NCBI GenBank assembly: GCA_963697355.1
Contig: CAVONV010000022.1
Span: 1 to 64,000 of the forward strand
Length of the DNA stretch: 64,000 nucleotides
Source of the DNA: CAVONV01 sp963697355
GTDB lineage: Bacteria; Acidobacteriota; Vicinamibacteria; Marinacidobacterales; DATDRI01
Direction: 5' to 3'
Part shown: in pieces, positions 36,197 to 44,853 of the stretch
Numbering within the stretch: the first letter of the stretch is position 1
How the letters are laid out: each line of letters opens with the position of its first letter
The notes under the pieces: generated by a model
Told to the model about the DNA's origin: nothing
Databases searched by the model: none
The model's input: the letters and a program-made list of their open reading frames with translations, nothing else
Position numbers and translations under genes: made by a program

Positions 36197-36299
36197 TGTA
36201 TAAACATAAAAATGATGTTAATAAATGTAAATAATATTAATATAGATCGAATAATTGAGAAAATGTTTCTCACCAAAGTCTAGACAAGAATCGATTATT

Positions 36300-36358
36300 G
36301 GTGACTGTTACCACTTAAGTTGTTGATTATTAATGGTTTGTCGTGATGACTGTCCCCA
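36300..36358 (+). repeat. REPIN-like element, family B, copy
   Basis: GGTGACTGTTACC and GATGACTGTCCCC flank a spacer with CACTTAAGTTGTTGATTATT, similar to the spacer at 34408-34440. Confidence 0.85.
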
Positions 36359-36442
36359 ATGGGCGTGGGTAGAAAAGTAACAACTCTGGGCCAGTTTTCC
36401 ACAGTTTCCGAACGCCTGGGGTCTGACCCCATTCCGAACGCT
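36359..36442 (+). repeat. REP-like element, family A, copy 7 (long form)
   Basis: Core as in the other copies (36392-36442), plus an upstream extension GGCGTGGGTAGAAAAGTAAC that is also present, inverted, at 42207-42236. It touches the stop codon of the FHA regulator. Confidence 0.88.
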
Positions 36443-38381
36443 ATAGGTTTTTGAGGTCTTCTTTGATGTCTAGGTTGCGGATGAGGCGGTGGAGATAGTT
36501 GGGATGGAGGCCGAGTTGCTTGGCGGCTTCGGTGTAGCTGCCGCCTGCGTTTTTCACGGCATGGAGAATGAGCTGCTTCTTGGTCTCCGCGAGTGTATCG
36601 TGATACGACGCGTCGGCGGTGTCCGAAGTCGGTGCTGCGGACGGTTTGGCTTCCAGGACGTCTTCCGCTAGATCCTCGGGCAAGATCGTATCCGTTGAGC
36701 CGAGAACGATACCTCGCTCGATCGTGTTCTCGAGCTCTCGAACATTGCCCGGCCAATCGTAGTTCTTCAGGTAGGTGGTGGCCTTGGATGAGATGCCGCG
36801 CACCCGCCGCTTGACCCTCTTGCTGTACTTGGCGACGAAGTAGTTGGCCAGTAGAGGAATGTCTTCGCGGCGTTCTCGAAGAGGCGGCAAGGTGACGGAG
36901 ATGACATTGAGCCTGTAGTAAAGATCCTCTCGGAAGGAGCCTTTCTTCATTTCCTCGGCGAGATTCTTGTTGGTCGCCGCAATGAGTCGAATGTCCACGG
37001 GGATGGGACGAACTCCTCCCACTCGATCGAACTCGCGATCCTGCAGTACTCGGAGGAGCTTGGACTGGAGCGAAATCGGTAGCTCGCCGAGCTCATCGAA
37101 AAATACGGTCCCTCCATCGGCGAGCTCCAGCTTGCCTTTCTTCTGGCCGATGGCGCCGGTAAACGCACCCTTCTCGTGCCCGAAGAGCTCGCTTTCCAAA
37201 AGATTCTCGGTGAGCGTCGTGCAGTCGATCTTGACGAAGTGGTTCTTGGCTCTAAGGCTGTTCTTGTGAATCGCGCGCGCTGCGAGCTCTTTACCCGTGC
37301 CGCTTTCTCCATAAACGAGGACGGTGGAGTCTGTGGGAGCGACTTTGGAGATGAATTGATAGACCTCGCGCATGCGCCCGCTCTCTCCGACCATGCTGTG
37401 ATCGAGACCGAAATCTTCTTTGATGAGACGATTTTCAATCTCCAAGTCATCGATGCAACGCGCGTTCTCCAAAGCGGCGGCGCCGATGTTGGCAACGGCG
37501 GTCAGAAGCTCCAAGTTGTCGGTTTCGAACCGGACGCCGGGGACGCGGCTATCGAGGTAGATCACACCGGTGAGCTGATCGCCGACGACGAGAGGTAAAC
37601 ATAGGACGGATTGAACTCGAGAGCTGATGAGGCTCGAGGCCTTGGCCATCTCTTCATTGTCGGGCAGTTGATTGCCGAGAAAGGCCACTTTCTCCGTTTG
37701 CACTTTGTCGAGAATGGTCCGGCTCACTGGAATGGGTTGATCGTCGGTATCCGGTTCGTTGGGTCGGTGTCGGACGAGCTCCGAGGAGAACATTCCGGGC
37801 TCCTCCACCCCAAGGAGGATCACGCCGCGTTCCGCAGGCACAATCTCGAACATCTGATCGAGGAGCTCATTTTGCAGTTGCACCACGTCCGTCATGGAAA
37901 CGATGGAATTACCCACTTTCAGAAGGGTTCGGAGGTCTCTTTCAACCGTCGATGCGGGGAGCTTCGCGGCGGCCATTCTGTCGGGATGGAGATAGAGTGC
38001 GTCTTCGCGTCGAAGCTGCGTTGTGGAACGAAGGGCGAGCTTGCCCTCATCCATTTGAATTTGGCTGGAGCGGGCGGCCGGGTCACCCTCGTGCAAAAGA
38101 AAGACGAAGACCGAGTCTGCGATCTGTATCCGATCTCCCGGTTCCAGCAGCCTTTCTTTGATGGGGACGTTGTCCACGAAGGTGCCGTTGTGGCTTCCCA
38201 AATCGATGATCTTGAATCGGTCGTTTTCTCGCCGAATGACGCAATGTTGCCGCGAAATCCACCCCTCGTTGATGTGGACTTGATTGACCGGATCGCGCCC
38301 GATGGAAATCTCGTCTGCGAGCGGGAATTCCTTTTCCTGTAGCGGACCGCTCAGCGCAACAAGCCTCGGATTTTCAATCAC
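36441..38381 (-). CDS. FHA-GAF sigma54-dependent transcriptional activator
   Basis: Start taken as GTG 38381 (VIENPRLVALSGPLQ), which leaves a 25-base gap after the kinase; ATG 38462 would overlap it. 646 residues: FHA domain about 20-95 (ISIGRDPVNQVHI, SRQHCVIRR, DLGSHNGTFVD), GAF domain about 148-308, AAA+ domain with Walker A GESGTGKE (about 358) and GAFTGA (about 405) that contacts sigma54, and a C-terminal Fis-type HTH (SYTEAAKQLGLHPNYLHRLI). FHA domains bind phosphothreonine, and the gene directly upstream is a Ser/Thr kinase, so phosphorylation-dependent recruitment is likely. The stop codon abuts a family-A repeat. Confidence 0.93.
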   Translation of the reverse strand: MIENPRLVALSGPLQEKEFPLADEISIGRDPVNQVHINEGWISRQHCVIRRENDRFKIIDLGSHNGTFVDNVPIKERLLEPGDRIQIADSVFVFLLHEGDPAARSSQIQMDEGKLALRSTTQLRREDALYLHPDRMAAAKLPASTVERDLRTLLKVGNSIVSMTDVVQLQNELLDQMFEIVPAERGVILLGVEEPGMFSSELVRHRPNEPDTDDQPIPVSRTILDKVQTEKVAFLGNQLPDNEEMAKASSLISSRVQSVLCLPLVVGDQLTGVIYLDSRVPGVRFETDNLELLTAVANIGAAALENARCIDDLEIENRLIKEDFGLDHSMVGESGRMREVYQFISKVAPTDSTVLVYGESGTGKELAARAIHKNSLRAKNHFVKIDCTTLTENLLESELFGHEKGAFTGAIGQKKGKLELADGGTVFFDELGELPISLQSKLLRVLQDREFDRVGGVRPIPVDIRLIAATNKNLAEEMKKGSFREDLYYRLNVISVTLPPLRERREDIPLLANYFVAKYSKRVKRRVRGISSKATTYLKNYDWPGNVRELENTIERGIVLGSTDTILPEDLAEDVLEAKPSAAPTSDTADASYHDTLAETKKQLILHAVKNAGGSYTEAAKQLGLHPNYLHRLIRNLDIKEDLKNL

Positions 38382-38406
38382 GGAAAGCCCCCGTATTACC
38401 TGTGTT

Positions 38407-41097
38407 TTAGTTGTCAAGCGCCGGAGCCCTGCGCAAGAGCTCTTGGAACCAGCTGAGGACAACGTGAGCTTGGGTCGCCACGAGCTCCTTCTCGCTTCTG
38501 ACCATTATAAAGGTTTGGCCGTCCGGAGTGATGTCGTAGCCGGGGTAGGCCACGCCGGCGTCGTCGTAATGGGTCTCAAAGAGCGCGCGCGGCCTGGACG
38601 CGTTGAACGGTTCTTCGCTCGCGATGCCGACACTCATCATCCAATCGCGATTCCTGTAGAAGAGCCGACGACCGTTCGGATCCCATACGGGTTCGTTTCC
38701 GCCTCCGTTGGAAATTTGCCATTTGCCCTCGGGACCGGGAAAAGCTCGTATGTAGACTTCATCCTGCCCCGTTTCGTCCGAGACATAAGCGATCCAACGG
38801 CCGTTGGGCGAGAAGGCGGCTCCCGCTTCATTGAACGGAGAGTTGAGAAACGGGAGAGGTTTCCGCTCCTCCATGGGAAGGAGCCATATATCGAAATTCG
38901 ACTCGGGGTGAAGCGCCGAGAACGCCAGCGTATTGCCGTCGGGGGAAAAGGACGTGGCAAACTGTGGATGCGGGCTGGTGAGCAAGCGCTCGGCGCTGAT
39001 GCTTCCATCAGCGGGCTTCCAGAACAAGTTGAACACACCCTCGCGGTCCGAGCTGAACGCGATGCGGGTTCCGTCCCTCGTCCAAATGGCGGCGGCGTTG
39101 TGGCCTTTGAAGGTCAGCCGGGTCATCGTTCCCCGCTCGCGATCGAAGAGCCATGCGTCCGACTCGTCTCCCGATTCGATGGTTGTCAACAGCTTGGTGC
39201 CGTCGGGAGACACACGGGGTAGGTGGACGCCTAGACGGGCATCGGTGAGTGGCCGTGCCATGCCCTGAGAATCGACTTGCAGGAGGGTTGCCGTTCCCTC
39301 GGGTGCCGTGGACTCGCTACCGCCTGGGACGTAGACCAGTGTTCCGTCCGAGGCAAAGGCGTAGAAAGCGGCTCCGCTCTGGGCGTCGGTCCCGACGCCT
39401 TCATCGACTATCGAAACGGGCGTCCCAACGGGCTCCATTTTCTTCAGGTCGAAGGGCACTGCAAGCAGTCTCTTGTCTCGCGCAAAAACCAGATGTCCGG
39501 TGGGGGCGTAACGGGCAAAAAAGGCGTCGTCGATGAGCGTTTTTTGCTCCTTGGTCTCGAGCGAGACAGCCTCGATGTGAAACTGACTGCCCGTCCAGGC
39601 GGTGTAAATAACCCACTTTCCGTTGGGGAGGATCTGTGGCCAACGATGGCTCCTAGTCTCACTCTCGGCGTCGAGCTCGGTCAACGGCTCCGGCGTTCCA
39701 CCATCGGACGACAAGACAAAAAGGCCGCTAACGGTCAAGGGGCTGAAGACGATCCTTCCCTTGGGTCCCCAACTCGCGCCGCGGGGATTCGGGCTGTCGC
39801 AAAGGATTCGGGGGGCACCTCCCATGAGGGGTGTGGTGCGGAGCTTACCCTCGGAAAAAAATCCCAGCGTTTGACCGTCCCAGGAGAAGAAAGGGCTCAT
39901 GCCCCCGTCGGTGCCGGTGATGGGAGCGCCGGCGAGCTGATCCATGGCTTTCACGTAGAGCTGATTTCTCGCACCCGAGACCGTGAAAGCCACACGCATG
40001 CCGTCGGGAGAGATGGCCAACGAGTCTCCGTGGCCGAGCGACAGGGGAGTGTTCGTCGGTAGTCTGAGAACGAACCGCCGGATCGGCGGTCGGACGGGGT
40101 CCGCGGCGCGATTGCCCCAGACGGCCATTCCCAAGACGATGAGCGTCATCAGACCGGCCAACGCCCATGGAAGGTGGCTCCCGAAGGAACGGGGCCTCGA
40201 ATCGGCTTCTTCTTCGAATCCGTTTTCTGAGAGCGAGCTCAGTGCTTCGGCGATCTCGATCCGCGCATCCGCGATGTCGTGCAGGCGATCCTCCGGGTCT
40301 TTTTGAAGGCAACGGCGAACCAACGCCAGGATGGATTTGGGGCACTTCCGCCGGACGGGCTCCCAATCGGGCTCTTTCTCGAGGATGGCCGCCATGGTGT
40401 CAGAAACGGTCTCACCCTCAAATGGATGTCGCCCGGTGAGGGTCTCGTACAAACAACAGCCGTAGGACCATATATCGGTTCGCTTGTCCAGGGATTTCCC
40501 GCGCGCTTGCTCGGGGCTCATGTATGCCGGCGTCCCCAGAATCAGTCCCTCACTGATCCTGCCGTGGAACGTTGCCGTGTCCTTTTGCGGCTTCGCTTGA
40601 AGCCCCGAGGAATCACTCCCTAGGTCTTTGGCGAGACCGAAATCCAGAAGCTTGACTCGACCCTCTGCCGAGAACTTGATGTTGGCCGGCTTGAGGTCGC
40701 GATGGATGATCCCCTTTTCGTGGGCGGCTTCGAGCGCTTGGGCGATTTGGAAAAAGGACTCGAGAGCATCTTGGAGCTCGAGGGGTCCGGAGTCGAGCCT
40801 CTCGGCCATTGTGGGCCCCGGGATGAGCTCCAGCACCAGATAGTGAACGTCACCGAATTTTTCTAGGCCATAGATCGCGGCGATGTTGGGATGGTTGAGC
40901 GAAGCAAGCAGTTGGGCTTCCCGTTCGAATCGCTCGAGCCGGTCAGGTTCTTGGGTGAAGGCTTCGGGTAGGACTTTGACCGCCACCTCACGACCCAAGG
41001 TCGTGTCCTTGGCCCGCCAGACCTGGCTCATGGCGCCGGCACCGAGCGAGTCTTGGATTTCGTATATGCCAAGACGCGTACCGGCAGCCAAGGTCAT
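38407..41097 (-). CDS. Transmembrane Ser/Thr protein kinase with PD40/TolB-like propeller sensor
   Basis: About 896 residues from MTLAAGTRLGIYEIQ (ATG 41097; a longer start is at 41151). Hanks-type kinase domain: GAGAMSQVWRAKD glycine loop, VAVKV Lys, HRDLKPANIKF, DFGLAK, GTPAYMSPEQA. One TM helix follows (HLPWALAGLMTLIVLGMAVW). The periplasmic part is a six- or seven-bladed PD40/WD40-like propeller (LAISPDGMRVAF, RVSPDGTKLLT, SFSPDGNTLAFSA, AFSPNGRWIAYVS). This architecture is common in Acidobacteriota. It is co-transcribed with the FHA-sigma54 regulator 25 bases downstream. A CTCCAGG/CCTGGAG hairpin lies 70-90 bases upstream of the start. Confidence 0.92.
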   Translation of the reverse strand: MTLAAGTRLGIYEIQDSLGAGAMSQVWRAKDTTLGREVAVKVLPEAFTQEPDRLERFEREAQLLASLNHPNIAAIYGLEKFGDVHYLVLELIPGPTMAERLDSGPLELQDALESFFQIAQALEAAHEKGIIHRDLKPANIKFSAEGRVKLLDFGLAKDLGSDSSGLQAKPQKDTATFHGRISEGLILGTPAYMSPEQARGKSLDKRTDIWSYGCCLYETLTGRHPFEGETVSDTMAAILEKEPDWEPVRRKCPKSILALVRRCLQKDPEDRLHDIADARIEIAEALSSLSENGFEEEADSRPRSFGSHLPWALAGLMTLIVLGMAVWGNRAADPVRPPIRRFVLRLPTNTPLSLGHGDSLAISPDGMRVAFTVSGARNQLYVKAMDQLAGAPITGTDGGMSPFFSWDGQTLGFFSEGKLRTTPLMGGAPRILCDSPNPRGASWGPKGRIVFSPLTVSGLFVLSSDGGTPEPLTELDAESETRSHRWPQILPNGKWVIYTAWTGSQFHIEAVSLETKEQKTLIDDAFFARYAPTGHLVFARDKRLLAVPFDLKKMEPVGTPVSIVDEGVGTDAQSGAAFYAFASDGTLVYVPGGSESTAPEGTATLLQVDSQGMARPLTDARLGVHLPRVSPDGTKLLTTIESGDESDAWLFDRERGTMTRLTFKGHNAAAIWTRDGTRIAFSSDREGVFNLFWKPADGSISAERLLTSPHPQFATSFSPDGNTLAFSALHPESNFDIWLLPMEERKPLPFLNSPFNEAGAAFSPNGRWIAYVSDETGQDEVYIRAFPGPEGKWQISNGGGNEPVWDPNGRRLFYRNRDWMMSVGIASEEPFNASRPRALFETHYDDAGVAYPGYDITPDGQTFIMVRSEKELVATQAHVVLSWFQELLRRAPALDN

Positions 41098-41301
41098 TTC
41101 GTCCAACCCCTCCCCAATGAGGTCTCTTGTCGATCGTCCAAACCCGTCCAATAATAGTCGATCTCTCCAGGAGCTGCTACCTGGAGTTAGGTTTGTATCT
41201 TCTTTTTAATGAGATTCTTGCGAGCGAATCACCACTCCGGCGTATTTGAAGCAACGCTGATCCTGTTGTGATGTAGAATAAGCAAATTGGGGAAGCGATT
41301 T

Positions 41302-41314
41302 GGGGACAGACCCC
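41302..41314. repeat. Single family-type palindrome GGGGACAGACCCC
   Basis: One half-element related to the B family, located in the leader of the first START-like gene. Confidence 0.55.
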
Positions 41315-41343
41315 ACCACGTCAACAACCACATGTTCCAAGGC

Positions 41344-42159
41344 ATGCTGCAAAAGTCCGTCCTTTTCTCGATACTCCTAGCTCTGCCGAGCCTTGGCGTT
41401 GCCGCCGAGCTTCATCCGGAAACCGTCAAGGCATGGGAGCGCTACATCGCGCTGACGGAAAAGAGGATCGCCTCGGAGATCGAATCCAATGAAGGTTTTG
41501 TCGTTGGGGATTTCTTTGAGGCAACGGAGAAGAGTGAGTTTCGCCGTGCCGTGACGGCAGGTGAAGTTTTCATTCAGAAGCTGGAGACACTCAACGAGGA
41601 AGGAAAGAAGATCGACGTACCCAAGGGCATGATTCACCATTGGTATGGTGCGATTTTTGTTCCCGGCGTCGAGCTGGACGAGGTGCTCGAGTGGGTGAAG
41701 GATTACTCCGACCGACATCTCCACTATGAGGAAGTGGAAGACTCGAAGCTCCTGTCCCGCGAGGGTGAGGTTTACAGAATCTTCCTGCGACTCAAACGAA
41801 AGAAGGTCATCACGGTTCATTACGATTCCGAGCACGTCGTGACGTACCGTTCTCTCGACCCCAGCAAAACGGTTGCCGAGAGCTATGCCACCAAGATCGC
41901 GGAGCTCGAGGAACCGGGAACGCCCCGGGAGCGCGAAAAAAAGCCGGGCGAAGATCGCGGCTTTCTTTGGCGGTTGAATTCCTACTGGAGGTACCACCAG
42001 GCGGATGGCGGCGTCCTCGTCGATTGCGAGTCCGTGAGCTTGAGTCGAGGCGTTCCCCTCGGCATGACCTGGCTGGTCCGATCCTATCTGAACTCTGTCC
42101 CCAAGGAATCTCTGGAAAACACACTAAAACCCCTCCGCCAAGAGCTCGCCAACCCCTGA
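41344..42159 (+). CDS. Exported START/SRPBCC-like protein, paralogue 1
   Basis: 271 residues from ATG 41344 (MLQKSVLFSILLALPSLGVAA, a signal peptide); other in-frame ATGs lie at 41332 and 41287. The mature part ends with FLWRLNSYWRYHQADGGVLV, then CESVSLSRGVPLGMTWLVRS and NSVPKESLENTLKPLR. This tail resembles lipid-binding START/SRPBCC proteins ('V.CESLSLSR..P..L.W...P.....P..SL'). A close paralogue lies at 45599-46522, and both share VKAWERYIxLTExRIAxE and the VEDSKLLSREGEVYRIFLRL block. The role is unknown; lipid binding in the periplasm is inferred. The stop overlaps an inverted family-A repeat. Confidence 0.72.
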   Translation: MLQKSVLFSILLALPSLGVAAELHPETVKAWERYIALTEKRIASEIESNEGFVVGDFFEATEKSEFRRAVTAGEVFIQKLETLNEEGKKIDVPKGMIHHWYGAIFVPGVELDEVLEWVKDYSDRHLHYEEVEDSKLLSREGEVYRIFLRLKRKKVITVHYDSEHVVTYRSLDPSKTVAESYATKIAELEEPGTPREREKKPGEDRGFLWRLNSYWRYHQADGGVLVDCESVSLSRGVPLGMTWLVRSYLNSVPKESLENTLKPLRQELANP

Positions 42160-42236
42160 GCGTTCGGAATGGGGACCCCAGGCGTTCGGAACTAGTGGAA
42201 AACTGGCCGAATGTTGTTACTTTTTTGCCCACGCCG
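42157..42236 (-). repeat. REP-like element, family A, copy 8 (inverted, long form)
   Basis: GCGTTCGGAATGGGGACCCC-type core (palindrome shortened), then GGCGTTCGGA, GTGGAAAACTGGCC and TGTTACTTTTTTGCCCACGC. The outer part matches the extension seen at 36359-36391 in reverse. Confidence 0.82.
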
Positions 42237-42541
42237 CGGAATCGGGGGCTTGCTTGCTGGGAAATCACGGTGGGACTGTTGGATAGGGACTATCCTTACG
42301 GTTAGGTCAAAACGGGTTTCTCGATTTCTGTCCTCTCACTCCTCAAGACAATAACTGTATCAATCCCAGTTGTTTACGGCTGTTCTTTCGGCCTGGGCGC
42401 TCTTGGTACACCCGTTGCACTACTTGACGACTGTGAAGCCGGCAGCGGCCGATCTTCATGTGACCAAGGCGCGTAGGCTGCTGCTGAGCTTCACCTCGAA
42501 CTCAACGGGGATGAGGATTAGGGAAAACAAAGGAGGAGACG
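42237..42541. other. Intergenic region before the phosphatidyltransferase
   Basis: No convincing gene. An open frame runs from about 42370 into the next gene out of frame, with no family resemblance. AAAGGAGGAGACG at 42530-42541 is a strong ribosome site for the following ATG. Confidence 0.45.
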
Positions 42542-43213
42542 ATGAGCGAGGAAACAAAACTTCACGATCGCGAGAACAACGGGTTCTCTGCCGCGGCGGA
42601 AAAGCGACTTCTGATCTGGATGGCCAACCGTATGCCGCGCTGGGTGAACTCCGATCATCTAACGCTACTGGGGTTCTTCGGCATGATCATCGCCGGGCTG
42701 AGCTTCTGGGCTGCCTCCTACAACCGGTTGGCGCTCGTCATGGTCGTTGTTGGCTTGACGGTGAACTGGTTTGGCGACAGCCTCGATGGAACTCTGGCCC
42801 GAGTGCGCAACAAGCTTCGTCCGAGATACGGCTTCTACGTCGATCACATGATTGACATCTTCGGAGTGATGGCTCTTCTGAGCGGGCTGGCCCTTTCCAT
42901 CTATATGAGCCCTGTCGTGGCGGGCGGGCTATTGATGGCCTACATGCTGCTCAACATCGACATCTATTTGGCCACGCATGTGTTTGGTGTGTTCAAGCTT
43001 TCGGTATGGAAGTTCGGAGGCACGGAGCTCAGGATCTTGTTGGCGGTCGGTGTCCTGGCGCTCGCTTTCCGGCCTGAGGTTCATTTGGCGGGAGAGGTCT
43101 ATCCGCTCTTCGACGTCGCTGGTGTGGTCAGCATGGTGGGGATCTTCTTGATGGCTGTCGTCTCGGTGATCCGCAACACGATGACGCTCTACCGGGCGGA
43201 GACGATTCACTAG
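42542..43213 (+). CDS. CDP-alcohol phosphatidyltransferase
   Basis: A 223-residue membrane enzyme. The signature D-x2-D-G-x2-A-R-x8-9-G-x3-D-x3-D is present at GDSLDGTLARVRN (Asp79, Asp82) and YGFYVDHMID (Asp101, Asp105). About five TM helices are visible. It joins a CDP-activated lipid to an alcohol such as glycerol phosphate or inositol phosphate, releasing CMP; the acceptor cannot be told. A strong AGGAGGAG site lies just upstream. It heads a run of five plus-strand genes (GtrA, permease, LolA-like, START-like) whose gaps do not exceed about 40 bases. Confidence 0.9.
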   Translation: MSEETKLHDRENNGFSAAAEKRLLIWMANRMPRWVNSDHLTLLGFFGMIIAGLSFWAASYNRLALVMVVVGLTVNWFGDSLDGTLARVRNKLRPRYGFYVDHMIDIFGVMALLSGLALSIYMSPVVAGGLLMAYMLLNIDIYLATHVFGVFKLSVWKFGGTELRILLAVGVLALAFRPEVHLAGEVYPLFDVAGVVSMVGIFLMAVVSVIRNTMTLYRAETIH

Positions 43214-43219
43214 ATTGAG

Positions 43220-43684
43220 ATGTCGGCGAAAGAGAAAGGGCTAAGAATGCTTCTACGTTGGTTCAAATTCAATGCGGTCGGCGGAATTGGCGTCGGTGTC
43301 CAGCTCGTGGCTCTGACGATTCTGGCAGGTCAGCTCGAGTTGAACTATCTGGTGGCGACCGCCCTGGCCGTTGAGACGGCGGTGATTCACAACTTCCTGT
43401 GGCATGAAAGGTGGACCTGGGCCGATCGTTTCACCCAAGGACGACAGGGATCATGGCGACGATTCCTGCAGTTCAACCTCACAACGGGAACGTTATCGAT
43501 AGTTGGAAATTTGCTGTTTATGCGCTTTTTCGTTGGTTCTTTGGGAATGCACTACCTGGTGGCGAATCTTCTGACCATCGCGGTCTGCTCCGTTCTCAAC
43601 TTCATGGTGAGCGACCGGCTGGTCTTTCAACCCAGCCTCTGGGAAACCGGCACCGTAAAGACCAATGAATCTTTGGATGGATAG
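43220..43684 (+). CDS. GtrA-family membrane protein
   Basis: A 154-residue protein with four TM helices and the GtrA pattern FNAVGGIGVGVQLVALTIL, then LAVETAVIHNFLWHERWTWADR and VLNFMVSDRLVF. GtrA proteins are flippase-like partners of polyprenyl-linked sugar transferases or act in glycolipid translocation. It starts seven bases after the phosphatidyltransferase and is followed at once by the permease, so it is likely part of the same lipid or glycan export operon. Confidence 0.88.
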   Translation: MSAKEKGLRMLLRWFKFNAVGGIGVGVQLVALTILAGQLELNYLVATALAVETAVIHNFLWHERWTWADRFTQGRQGSWRRFLQFNLTTGTLSIVGNLLFMRFFVGSLGMHYLVANLLTIAVCSVLNFMVSDRLVFQPSLWETGTVKTNESLDG

Positions 43685-43697
43685 AGGGGTAGGGACA

Positions 43698-44816
43698 ATG
43701 GACGCTTTGGTTTTTGCAAATATGAAGCAGCGGCCCACGAGGGCTCTCGCCACGATGATGGGTATTGCAGTAGGAGTCGTGCTGGTCGTCGTTACGGTCG
43801 GATTGGCGCGCGGCATGCTCAACAGTGCGGGTAAGCGGGAAGGTGCCGTGGGAGCAGAGCTCATGTTCCAACCTCCCGGTAGCTTCGGCGTCGGTGCGAC
43901 GACCACACCGCTGTCGATGCCTGTGGGATATGCAAAGGTCGTCGGGGAAGTCGATGGCGTCGAGGCAACGACTCCCGTGGGACGCTACGTCCGAAGCGGA
44001 GCGGGTGGCCTCGGTTTCGAGCTCATTGAAGGCATCCTCTTCGAGGCGAGCTCCGACATGGCCACCTATGCCGAGATTACCGGTATCGAAATCAAAGAGG
44101 GTAGGGCCCCCACCGCGGCGGACGAGATCATCGTCGATCGTCGCCGTGTGGAGGATCACGGATCGGGCGTAGGCGCCACGATGGATCTCCTGGGTAGGGA
44201 GTTCACCATCGTGGGGGTTTACGGGCCCGAGGTGGGGGCGCGCATCAAGATGCGTCTCGACGCGATGCAGGACATGTTGGGCACCGAAGGCAAGTGCTCA
44301 TGGGTCCTGGTCAAAACGGAGACGCCGGACATACAAGAGTCGGTGGCCGCGCGCATCGAAGAAGCTTTTCCGGGAAACCAGATTATCTTCACTCGTGACA
44401 TTCCGAGCTTTTTCGAAAAAGGCATTCCGAGCTTGAGTGTGTTTCTCAACGTCGTCATTGGCCTGGCCATTGTCATCAGCGCGCTCATCGTGCTCCTGGC
44501 CATGTACACGGCGGTGACCGAACGCACCAGGGAGATTGGAATCTTGAAGTCCTTGGGAGCTTCGAAGCAGTTCATCATTGCCGCAGTGGAGAAGGAAGCC
44601 ATCCTCATCAGCGTTCTTGGTTCCGTAGTCGGACTTCTTATCGCGGTTGCGGCAAGGGCGGCCATCATGGGCATGACGCCGCTGCTCGTGGAGTTCGAAA
44701 TGCACTGGATGCTGCTGGCTACCATGATCGCCATGATCGGTGGCGGCCTGGGGGCTCTTTATCCTGCCCTTCATGCCGCAAATCAAGACCCGGTCAAGGC
44801 ATTGGCTTACGAGTAA
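43698..44816 (+). CDS. MacB/FtsX-type ABC transporter permease
   Basis: 372 residues from ATG 43698 with GGGGTAGGG upstream. One N-terminal TM helix (ATMMGIAVGVVLVVVTVGLA), a periplasmic domain of about 230 residues, then three C-terminal helices typical of FtsX domains (FLNVVIGLAIVISALIVLLA, REIGILKSLGASKQFI, the last near LLATMIAMIGGGLGAL). Relatives include LolC/E and MacB; they do not carry substrates through a pore but move or release them from the inner-membrane face. The expected ATP-binding subunit is not encoded in this window. Confidence 0.9.
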   Translation: MDALVFANMKQRPTRALATMMGIAVGVVLVVVTVGLARGMLNSAGKREGAVGAELMFQPPGSFGVGATTTPLSMPVGYAKVVGEVDGVEATTPVGRYVRSGAGGLGFELIEGILFEASSDMATYAEITGIEIKEGRAPTAADEIIVDRRRVEDHGSGVGATMDLLGREFTIVGVYGPEVGARIKMRLDAMQDMLGTEGKCSWVLVKTETPDIQESVAARIEEAFPGNQIIFTRDIPSFFEKGIPSLSVFLNVVIGLAIVISALIVLLAMYTAVTERTREIGILKSLGASKQFIIAAVEKEAILISVLGSVVGLLIAVAARAAIMGMTPLLVEFEMHWMLLATMIAMIGGGLGALYPALHAANQDPVKALAYE

Positions 44817-44853
44817 AAACATGTGGGTCGAAAGATCTGCTTAGCGAATAAGG

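Noticed and set aside
42370..42855. A 161-residue open frame before and across the phosphatidyltransferase start
   Set aside because: Out of frame with a well-supported gene that has its own strong ribosome site; no family similarity.
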